Shown here: positions 7,943 through 14,205 of the stretch, piece after piece
How positions within the stretch are numbered: the stretch's first letter is position 1
Layout of the letters: each line of letters opens with the position of its first letter
Assembly (NCBI GenBank): GCA_029934755.1
Contig: JAOZLQ010000011.1
Location: 1-25,419 of the forward strand
Length of the DNA stretch: 25,419 bases
Origin: Desulfuromusa sp.
Lineage (GTDB): Bacteria > Desulfobacterota > Desulfuromonadia > Desulfuromonadales > Geopsychrobacteraceae
Direction of reading: 5' to 3'
Program-made: the position numbers and the translations under genes
The notes under the pieces: generated by a model
What the model saw: only the letters and a program-made list of their open reading frames with translations
Told to the model about the DNA's origin: nothing
The model's database searches: none

Positions 7943-8920
7943 CTATCCGCCAATTTGTGCCATAGAAAATGGGGAGTATCCAGCCGTATTGGAATTCAGA
8001 GTATGACAGGCGGGTTTATCATGAACCAGACGTTGTAATTCTCTGGCAACATTGTCTACGTTTCCTGGAAGCAATAGTGGCTTTAAATCGAATCCATGGT
8101 CAGAAAATAGACAAGTTCTGACTTGTCCCGAAGCGGTGATCCGAATTCGATTACAATCCTGACAAAAATGGCCAGATAATGGAGCAATAACCCCAATTTG
8201 TCCCACTGCACCATCAATGGCAAACTCTTCTGCCGGTCCAGCCAATGCTCCCCGATCAACGGGATGGAGGCAATAATGATCATGCAAAATCTGTAAAACA
8301 TCTTTACTGGAAACAACCAGTGAGCGCCAGTCTTCTTCTTTTAATGTTGGCATATATTCAATAAAGCGAACGGTACAATCATGGTCCTTTGTCAATCCGG
8401 CAAAATCCAGGATTTCATTGTCATTGAAGCCACGCATGACCACCACATTGATTTTATACGAGAGCCCGACTTTTTCTGCAGCAGCAATTCCGGCCAACAC
8501 CTGAGGAAGCAGATCCCGCCGGGTTAATTGAGAAAACATAGCCGGTTGCAGTGAATCAAGGCTGATATTAAGACGCTGCACCCCCACATCCTTCAACGCC
8601 TGTGCCATTTCAGGAAGAAGAACGCCGTTAGTTGTCAACACCAGCTGCTTCAACCCTGAAATATTTGCCAGCTGCTCCAGGAATGAAATGATCCCGTTTC
8701 TGACTAGCGGTTCGCCGCCAGTCACCCGGATTTTTTCAATGCCAAGAGAAACAGCCGCCTCAGCAATCAGTAAAAACTGTTCGTAGCTTAATATTTCTGC
8801 ATGTCCTAGCTTGTCAATCCCGTCAGCTGGCATACAATAAACACAGCGCATATTACAGCGGTCGGTTATAGACAGCCGTAAATAGTTAATTTTTCGACCA
8901 AAATTATCTGACAGACGCAT
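7943..8920 (-). CDS. moaA: GTP 3',8-cyclase MoaA (radical SAM)
   Basis: A 325-residue enzyme, the usual MoaA length. It opens pterin-cofactor biosynthesis by converting GTP to 3',8-cyclo-7,8-dihydro-GTP in the cytoplasm. The radical-SAM cluster motif is CNMRCVYC (Cys22, 26, 29), and VTGGEPLVR is the SAM-binding GGE motif. The second, substrate-side cluster is held by Cys253, Cys256 and Cys270 in HFCQDCNRIR...VRTC. The protein ends in Gly-Gly, a conserved catalytic tail of MoaA. It heads the operon moaA-moaE-moeA and is divergent from the aor cluster, sharing a 204-base intergenic region. This layout indicates that cofactor supply and the W-enzyme are controlled from the same place. Neither moaC nor mog is present in the window. 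Confidence 0.97.
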   Translation of the reverse strand: MRLSDNFGRKINYLRLSITDRCNMRCVYCMPADGIDKLGHAEILSYEQFLLIAEAAVSLGIEKIRVTGGEPLVRNGIISFLEQLANISGLKQLVLTTNGVLLPEMAQALKDVGVQRLNISLDSLQPAMFSQLTRRDLLPQVLAGIAAAEKVGLSYKINVVVMRGFNDNEILDFAGLTKDHDCTVRFIEYMPTLKEEDWRSLVVSSKDVLQILHDHYCLHPVDRGALAGPAEEFAIDGAVGQIGVIAPLSGHFCQDCNRIRITASGQVRTCLFSDHGFDLKPLLLPGNVDNVARELQRLVHDKPACHTLNSNTAGYSPFSMAQIGG

Positions 8921-8967
8921 AAATTATTGATTCTCACAGTGTCGGTTTTTACAATCATTCGAAGTTT

Positions 8968-8996
8968 AGCATATATTTTTGTTGTTGAAAAATCAA
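8968..8996 (-). promoter_or_regulatory. sigma-70-like promoter for moaA-moaE-moeA
   Basis: On the reverse strand, TTGATT (8996-8991) and TATGCT (8973-8968) are separated by 17 bases, about 47 bases before the moaA ATG. It overlaps the -35 area of the divergent aor promoter, so a regulator bound here could affect both directions. Confidence 0.45.
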
Positions 8997-9009
8997 AAGC
9001 TGTTATAAT
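8982..9009 (+). promoter_or_regulatory. extended -10 promoter for the aor cluster
   Basis: A perfect TATAAT (9004-9009) preceded by the extended-10 TG (9001-9002), with a partial -35 TTGTTG (8982-8987) 16 bases upstream. It gives a leader of about 108 bases before the first aor gene. Confidence 0.55.
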
Positions 9010-9032
9010 TCCAGATACTGTGCAAAAATCTT

Positions 9033-9098
9033 GGGGGGTTTGATGCTGACCTGCCGCATAAATTTAATCCGTATTCCCCCTCATTCTGACTGCTGTCA
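9033..9098 (+). promoter_or_regulatory. candidate structured leader RNA before aorA
   Basis: A run of six G (9033-9038) can pair with CCCCC (9076-9080). Within that loop ATGC (9043-9046) pairs with GCAT (9056-9059). A further small hairpin, TGAC/GTCA, lies at 9087-9098. The leader then runs unpaired to a strong AAGGAGG (9112-9118). Tungsten/molybdenum-cofactor riboswitches are known upstream of such genes, but I do not recognise their consensus here, so this is only a fold seen by eye. Confidence 0.3.
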
Positions 9099-9124
9099 AA
9101 ACTAATTCTTCAAGGAGGTAGACT

Positions 9125-9610
9125 ATGCAAAAACTGATTCGCATCGAACCGTCGAAGTGCATCGGTTGCAAAACCTGTGAGATGGCTTGTTCTTTCAAGC
9201 ATACGGGAGAATTCATGCCCAGTCGTTCGCGTATTTTCAACGAGGTTTTTCTTGATGAAGCCAAGTTTATCACTGTCACTTGTATGCAGTGTGATGACCC
9301 GTGGTGTGTCAAGGCCTGCCCTAAATCTGCGATCAGCAAAGAGATGCCGTCCGGCGTTGTTATCGTTGATCGGGATCGCTGTGTTGGTTGCCGCACCTGT
9401 GTCAGCGCCTGCCCATTCGGCATGATCAAATATGTCCCATCCCTTGGCAAGGTCGACAAATGCGATCTCTGTGGTGGTGATACCCCAGAATGTGTTGCTT
9501 TCTGCCCAACCCAGTGTCTGACTCTGGAAGAAGAAGACACACCGCTGCGGCAAAAAATGTTGCGCTTTGTTGACGCAGTGAAAGAGGGACAAATGGAGGT
9601 GCGAAAATGA
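9125..9610 (+). CDS. aorA: AorA-type polyferredoxin subunit, four [4Fe-4S] clusters
   Basis: A 161-residue cytoplasmic ferredoxin with sixteen cysteines in four CX2CX(2-6)CX3C sets: C12/15/18/22, C53/56/61/65, C86/89/92/96 and C113/116/123/127. That predicts four [4Fe-4S] clusters, enough to carry electrons along a chain from the tungsten active site. The DMSO-reductase/HycB iron-sulfur family has this layout, and the AorA subunit of the Aromatoleum-type aldehyde oxidoreductase is of this size and type. AAGGAGG lies six bases before the ATG. Its last four bases overlap the start of aorB (ATGA), so the two subunits are translationally coupled and expected in 1:1 amounts. I use the aor names because gene order and subunit types match; the function as AOR electron carrier is very likely. 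Confidence 0.88.
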   Translation: MQKLIRIEPSKCIGCKTCEMACSFKHTGEFMPSRSRIFNEVFLDEAKFITVTCMQCDDPWCVKACPKSAISKEMPSGVVIVDRDRCVGCRTCVSACPFGMIKYVPSLGKVDKCDLCGGDTPECVAFCPTQCLTLEEEDTPLRQKMLRFVDAVKEGQMEVRK

Positions 9611-11424
9611 GTCGATTTAGCCTAAAAGGGTGGAGCGGAAAGCTATTACGTGTTGATCTGACCGCCGGAACCTGCACCGATGAAGTTCTTAATGAACAAT
9701 GGGCGAAAGAGTACCTTGGTGGCCGCGGTTTAGGAACCAAGTATTTTACTGAAGAAGTTGCAGCCGATGTTGATCCTTTTTCAGCTGAAAACAAACTGAT
9801 ATTGGCCGCCGGACCACTGACCGGAACCTACGGTGCCGCCAATGGTCGTTACATGGTTATCACCAAATCACCATTAACCGGAACGATTGCCAGTTCCAAC
9901 TCCGGGGGATACTTCCCCTGCGAACTTCGCTATGCCGGTTACGATATGGTTATTTTCGAAGGTAAGGCCGAGTATCCTTCTTATCTACAAATCCATAATG
10001 ACAAAGCTCAGCTGGTCGGTGCCGTCCATCTCTGGGGTAAGTCAACCAAAGAGACCGAAGATCAGATTCTTGCTGAATTCCATGGCGACGCTAAAATTGC
10101 CTGTATTGGCCAGGCAGGTGAAAATCTGGTCAGCTTTGCTGCAATTATCAATGATAAGCATCGTGCCGCCGGACGAACCGGAATTGGTGCCGTTATGGGA
10201 AGCAAAAATCTCAAAGCGATAGCCGTACGTGGAACAGGTGGGGTTAAAATTGCCGATCCAGTAGCATATCGAGAAGCAGCTCTTGACTCTTATGCTTTGC
10301 TCAAAGCAAATCCCGTCTCTGGCGAAGGGCTTCCTGCTCTTGGCACACCAGTTCTGGTCAATGTTATTAATCAAATGGGCGCATTGCCAACCAATAACTT
10401 CCAGAAAGATACCTTTGATGGTGCCGAGGCAATCTCGGGTGAAGCTCTAGCCTCAACTTACCTGAAACGAAATAAAGGATGTATGGGCTGCGTTATCGGT
10501 TGTGGTCGAGTCACTGGTTTAGCAGGTTCCCGCTTTGACGGTGATGGTGAGGGTCCTGAATATGAAACCCTCTTTTCCTTGGGATCCGCATGCGGCGTCG
10601 ATGACTTGGCAGCTATCACCAAGGCCAATTATATCTGTAACGAGTACGGCATGGATACAATCACTATCGGAACAACGATAGCCTGCGCCATGGAATTGGC
10701 TGAAAAAGGGCTGGTCACTGAAGAAGAAATCGGTATGCCTCTAAGTTTTGGTGATGCTGATGCAATGGTCAAGCTGGTTGAAATGGCTGGCAAGCGGGAA
10801 GGGTTCGGTGAAAAACTCGCCATGGGTTCCTACCGCATGGCCGAAAGTTTCGGCGCCCCAGAGCTATCCATGTCAGTAAAGAAGTTGGAATTCCCCGCCT
10901 ACGACGGTCGTGGCATCCAAGGAATCGGCTTGAACTATGCGACCAGTAACCGTGGTGCGTGCCACGTCCGTGGCTATATGATTTCACCAGAGGTCCTCGG
11001 GCTGCCGGAAAAACTTGATCCTCAGGCGACTGAAGACAAGGCGGTCTGGACCAAGATCTTCCAGGATTTCACAGCAACAGTTGATTCTTCAGGTGTTTGC
11101 CTGTTCACCACCTTTGCTATCGGCGCACCTCAGTTTGCCAATTTCCTTACTGCTGCTACTGGAGCTGAGTTCACCGAAGCGACGATCATGGAAATAGGTG
11201 AGCGGATCTATAATATGGAGCGGGTCTTTAACCTCAAGGCCGGAGTTGATCCATCTCAAGACACTCTACCGAAACGGCTTCTGGAAGAACCAATCTCTGA
11301 TGGACCGCTCAAGGGTGAAGTAGCCAAGTTGGGTGAAATGCTTCCTGAATACTATCAGGAACGAGGTTGGAGCACAGAAGGAATTCCAACAGATGAGAGG
11401 CTCCAAACTCTTGGGTTAGTTTAG
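9607..11424 (+). CDS. aorB: tungsten-containing aldehyde:ferredoxin oxidoreductase, AorB type
   Basis: A 605-residue catalytic subunit, the typical AOR length. It oxidises aldehydes to carboxylic acids, or reduces acids when driven, at a W-bispterin site and passes electrons to [4Fe-4S] clusters. The N-terminal domain has the AOR signature EYLGGRGLGTKYF (about 35-47). The pterin-contact loop AAGRTGIGAVMGSKNLKA lies at about 187-204. The proximal cluster ligands are Cys292, Cys295 and Cys299 (CMGCVIGC) with Cys498 in the D-x-x-G-x-C motif VDSSGVC, spacing as in the crystallised Pyrococcus enzyme. The start overlaps aorA by 4 bases. A strong terminator hairpin follows the stop. Aldehyde specificity cannot be read from the sequence. 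Confidence 0.96.
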   Translation: MSRFSLKGWSGKLLRVDLTAGTCTDEVLNEQWAKEYLGGRGLGTKYFTEEVAADVDPFSAENKLILAAGPLTGTYGAANGRYMVITKSPLTGTIASSNSGGYFPCELRYAGYDMVIFEGKAEYPSYLQIHNDKAQLVGAVHLWGKSTKETEDQILAEFHGDAKIACIGQAGENLVSFAAIINDKHRAAGRTGIGAVMGSKNLKAIAVRGTGGVKIADPVAYREAALDSYALLKANPVSGEGLPALGTPVLVNVINQMGALPTNNFQKDTFDGAEAISGEALASTYLKRNKGCMGCVIGCGRVTGLAGSRFDGDGEGPEYETLFSLGSACGVDDLAAITKANYICNEYGMDTITIGTTIACAMELAEKGLVTEEEIGMPLSFGDADAMVKLVEMAGKREGFGEKLAMGSYRMAESFGAPELSMSVKKLEFPAYDGRGIQGIGLNYATSNRGACHVRGYMISPEVLGLPEKLDPQATEDKAVWTKIFQDFTATVDSSGVCLFTTFAIGAPQFANFLTAATGAEFTEATIMEIGERIYNMERVFNLKAGVDPSQDTLPKRLLEEPISDGPLKGEVAKLGEMLPEYYQERGWSTEGIPTDERLQTLGLV

Positions 11425-11449
11425 TTATTAAAAATAACCCGTAACCGCT

Positions 11450-11492
11450 AACTGCGCTCCTCGATAATCTTTAACGTGGAGCGCAGTTTTTT
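11450..11492 (+). terminator. rho-independent terminator between aorB and aorC
   Basis: A perfect 11-base inverted repeat, AACTGCGCTCC (11450-11460) and GGAGCGCAGTT (11478-11488), ends in a run of six T (11487-11492). It lies inside what is otherwise one cluster, and only 36 bases remain before the aorC ATG, so aorC-E probably depend on read-through. Confidence 0.85.
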
Positions 11493-11528
11493 CTAATTTA
11501 AGATCAACCAATTTCAGGGATATTTACT

Positions 11529-12752
11529 ATGGCTGAGCAATATGATTTTGTCATAATCGGCAACAGTGCCGCTGGATTACAAGCAATTCGCACTCTCCGC
11601 AAGCACGACCAGTTGTCAACCATTGCCATCATTGATCGTGAAGATCGTCCAGCCTATTCACGCGTTTTAACCCCCTACTATATCGGTGGGCACATTCTCC
11701 GTGAAGGCCTCAATATTGTTGATCACTCCTTCTATCAAGAATGGGGCATCACCCCTGTTTTTGGTCATTCAGTAGTCTCAATTGATCCGGAAAAACATTC
11801 CCTGCAATTGTCGGATGGCCGTAAAATCAGTTTTAAGAAATTGCTGATTGCAACTGGAGCTGAAGCACGAACTCTCCCCATAGCGACACAGCGTGCCTGC
11901 GTGCTCCGCCATATGGATGATGCTGAAAAGCTGGTTGATCTTTTTCAGAATCTAAAAAGTGTAACCGCCGTGGGAGCTGGTCTGGTCAGTCTTCCACTCC
12001 TATCACATGCCTCAGATCAAGCTGAAAAGCATTTGGTGGTTGGTTCCAACCGTATTTTCAGCCGGGTTGTCGATGCTGAGACCTCAGCTATTCTTGAAGA
12101 TCAGTTGCAAGCAAAAGGACTGAATATTCATAAGCAAAACGATATTACAGAGATGGTTGAAGCAGAACAATTACAACTGAGCTTAGCAAGTGGAAAGCAA
12201 TTGAGTAGCGACCTGCTGATCGTCGGTAAGGGAGTTAATCCAAATACCCATCTCGCAACTGAGGCCGGTGTAGAGGTTGCTGATGGAATTTTGATTAACA
12301 CTAACTGTCGCAGTAATCATCCTGATGTTTATGCCGCTGGAGATGCTGCTGAAGGGTTGGACTTTATCACCGGCGAAACAACTATTCAGGGCAACTGGAT
12401 GACGGCAGTGGAACAGGGTGAAAATGCCGCATTGAATATGATGGGGATAGAATGCCACTATCAAGGCAGCTTGAAGAATAATATTACTGAAATTTTTGGG
12501 ATTGAAGTTGCGGCTGTTGGTTATTGCCAAGATGACGTTGCCGAGATTATTACCAGTTGGAATGCGGCAACAGGCCGTTTCCGTAGAGTATTCCTTGATG
12601 AAAAACAACGTGTTGTCGGAGCAAACATGATCGGTGAAACCAACGATGCTGGCCTCTATTACCAATTGATCAGTACCCGCAGCATTTTCCCTGGAAAACA
12701 GATGCTTACCGGTACCGCCAATTATGCCCAGACACTGTTTCGCTTGGAATAA
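11529..12752 (+). CDS. aorC: AorC-type FAD-dependent NAD(P) oxidoreductase subunit
   Basis: A 407-residue two-dinucleotide-fold flavoprotein of the pyridine nucleotide-disulfide oxidoreductase group. The FAD fold starts with FVIIGNSAAGLQAI (about 7-20), the second (NAD) fold has AVGAGLVSLPL, and VYAAGDAAEG is the second FAD-contact motif. No redox-active CxxxxC pair is seen, so it is closer to NADH oxidase/nitrite-reductase-type reductases than to disulfide reductases. The size and position match AorC of the Aromatoleum aldehyde oxidoreductase, which passes electrons from AorAB to NAD+. The start ATG has CAGGGA eight bases upstream. It follows a terminator, so it may be made in smaller amounts than aorAB. 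The cofactor preference (NAD versus NADP) is not clear. Confidence 0.85.
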   Translation: MAEQYDFVIIGNSAAGLQAIRTLRKHDQLSTIAIIDREDRPAYSRVLTPYYIGGHILREGLNIVDHSFYQEWGITPVFGHSVVSIDPEKHSLQLSDGRKISFKKLLIATGAEARTLPIATQRACVLRHMDDAEKLVDLFQNLKSVTAVGAGLVSLPLLSHASDQAEKHLVVGSNRIFSRVVDAETSAILEDQLQAKGLNIHKQNDITEMVEAEQLQLSLASGKQLSSDLLIVGKGVNPNTHLATEAGVEVADGILINTNCRSNHPDVYAAGDAAEGLDFITGETTIQGNWMTAVEQGENAALNMMGIECHYQGSLKNNITEIFGIEVAAVGYCQDDVAEIITSWNAATGRFRRVFLDEKQRVVGANMIGETNDAGLYYQLISTRSIFPGKQMLTGTANYAQTLFRLE

Positions 12753-12755
12753 CCG

Positions 12756-13037
12756 ATGATCAAGGTTCAATTTTACAGTCTGATACGAATACTATTAAAA
12801 CAGGAAAAGCTTGAGTTGTCTGCTTGCGAGAATGAGAACGTCGGGCAACTCCTGCAGCGCCTCCAACGGCAAATAGCAACGCCCTTTTTACACAAATTAT
12901 TGGATAAAAAGGGTGAACCGATTTTGGGAACCATTATCATGGTTAATCGCCGCAATATCCATCATCTTGAAAAATTGGAAACTCCGGTTGCAGATAGCGA
13001 TGTCGTTGCCCTCTTCCCTCCCGGTGCCGGAGGCTGA
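12756..13037 (+). CDS. aorD: MoaD/ThiS-like sulfur carrier of the aor cluster (AorD type)
   Basis: A 93-residue beta-grasp protein (MIKVQFYSLIRILLKQ ... VVALFPPGAGG) ending in the Gly-Gly that is activated to an acyl-adenylate and thiocarboxylate in MoaD/ThiS proteins. It would donate the dithiolene sulfur for the pterin cofactor used by the aor enzyme, together with the MoaE-like protein encoded at 7517-7879. The gene starts 3 bases after the aorC stop, so it is translated with it. A REP-like repeat begins within about 10 bases of its stop. The window holds a second MoaD-like protein at 16090-16314, of different sequence, beside the second AOR. Confidence 0.85.
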   Translation: MIKVQFYSLIRILLKQEKLELSACENENVGQLLQRLQRQIATPFLHKLLDKKGEPILGTIIMVNRRNIHHLEKLETPVADSDVVALFPPGAGG

Positions 13038-13043
13038 TCTTCC

Positions 13044-13098
13044 TCTCAATCCTTCTCCATGCGGGAAAAGGTGGCCGAAGGCCGGATGAGGGGGGAAA
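13044..13098. repeat. REP-like palindromic repeat, copy 1
   Basis: The reverse strand reads CCCCCCTCATCCGGCCTTCG, then GCCACCTTTTCCC and a partner arm, closely matching the copy at 24404-24457. The core GGCCGAAGGCC is a perfect stem-forming palindrome. It sits between aorD and aorE. Confidence 0.8.
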
Positions 13099-13156
13099 TT
13101 TCAGCACATAGCAGGATTGTTACTGATCAGATTCTTTTTAATGGGCACCTTTATAT

Positions 13157-13828
13157 ATGCCATCAACAGAACGCTACAATCGCCAGATTCTTCATTGGGG
13201 GAAGGAACGACAGCAACAAGTTGAGGCGGCAACGGTTCTGATCGCCGGAGTTGGTGGTCTGGGTGCAACGGCCAGCCAGTTACTAGTCCGGGCTGGAATC
13301 GGCAAACTCTATCTGGTCGATGATGGGCTGGTCAACTGGCCCGATCTCAATCGCCAGCTACTCTACAATGAAACTGATATTGGTCAAACCAAGCTTGAAG
13401 TTGCCAAACAAAGACTGCAACAGATCAACAACAACGTCAAAATTGAGTTACTGCAAAAGCATATCGATCATTCCTTCCAAGCTCCAACCGACGTTTCAAT
13501 CATTGCTGACTGTCTCGATAATTATTCCAGCCGCTTCGATCTGGAAACTGGGCTAGCCGCTGGTTCGTTTCTCATACATGGTGGAATTGAAGGAGATCAG
13601 GGACAGGTTCTGACTCTGCAAAAGGGAAAATCTCAAGGATTAACTGAAATTTTTACTGGCACCCGGCAACCGCAAGGAAATATTCCTGTCACGGGTGCTG
13701 GCGCAACAATTATTGCTGGTTTCATGGCCAATGAACTATTCAATACTATTTTTGGTCAACCGCAACTGCTCAACCGATTCCTGATCGTTGGCCTTGGCGA
13801 TCTGCACCTGACTTTTCTCGATGTCTGA
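13157..13828 (+). CDS. aorE: MoeB/ThiF/HesA-family adenylyltransferase (AorE type)
   Basis: A 223-residue E1-like enzyme that would adenylate the C-terminal Gly of the MoaD-like carriers using ATP. Seen are the P-loop-like GVGGLGATAS (about 31-40), the D-x-G...N-R-Q segment VDDGLVNWPDLNRQLLY, and the ADCLDNYSSRF catalytic loop. The paired CxxC zinc-binding cysteines of canonical MoeB are absent; the region that should hold them reads GTRQPQGNIP. The protein is also shorter than MoeB (about 250). It ends at LDV with no rhodanese domain. The nearest in-frame stop lies just upstream of ATG 13157, so that is the only start, though its ribosome site is poor. It is probably shared by both AOR systems, since no second copy is seen. 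Confidence 0.82.
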   Translation: MPSTERYNRQILHWGKERQQQVEAATVLIAGVGGLGATASQLLVRAGIGKLYLVDDGLVNWPDLNRQLLYNETDIGQTKLEVAKQRLQQINNNVKIELLQKHIDHSFQAPTDVSIIADCLDNYSSRFDLETGLAAGSFLIHGGIEGDQGQVLTLQKGKSQGLTEIFTGTRQPQGNIPVTGAGATIIAGFMANELFNTIFGQPQLLNRFLIVGLGDLHLTFLDV

Positions 13829-13909
13829 CGGCTCAAAAAAATCGACTTCCAACAATTGCGCTGCTATAGTGTGCAAGTATTTGTTCTGATCCAATAAGGA
13901 GAAAAAACT

Positions 13910-14035
13910 ATGATGCGCAAATTATTAATTCTAATCCTTCTCTCAACCCTATTTATCTCCGGTTGCGAATGCGTCAGCGGATTCGGGCGTGACCTGCAAA
14001 AAACTGGAAGCTGGATTGAAAGAAATACCAGCTGA
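13910..14035 (+). CDS. entericidin-like small lipoprotein
   Basis: A 41-residue protein: MMRKLLILILLSTLFISGC is a lipoprotein signal with lipobox ISGC (lipid Cys19). The mature part is only about 23 residues (CECVSGFGRDLQ, KTGSWIERNTS). The C-x-(V/T)-x-G-x-G-x-D-(L/I) pattern and length resemble entericidin EcnA/EcnB membrane lipoproteins, small peptides implicated in stress-linked lysis or envelope adaptation. AAGGAG (13896-13901) lies eight bases before the ATG. No partner antidote gene is seen next to it. It follows aorE by about 80 bases on the same strand but has no obvious tie to AOR function. It was too short for a standard ORF cut-off and was found by reading the gap. Confidence 0.75.
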   Translation: MMRKLLILILLSTLFISGCECVSGFGRDLQKTGSWIERNTS

Positions 14036-14205
14036 TATCTACTTATTTTCAGGGGTCATTTTTTTGAAGCAGTCATTCTCCCCCCTTGTCTACTGTATTT
14101 CACCCAATTGTTCCAATCAAGTTTAACCATCTGCCAAAAAAGAGGAAATTCTACAGGGGAGTTCAACGTCAACCTGAACCATAATACTGCCGGTGAGATT
14201 TGTTC

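Noticed and set aside
9064..9592. Two reverse-strand open frames of about 160 residues across aorA
   Set aside because: They are antisense to a cysteine-rich gene with clear family identity; their translations show no domain.
12183..12770. Reverse-strand 195-residue frame inside aorC
   Set aside because: Antisense shadow of the oxidoreductase; no recognisable motif.
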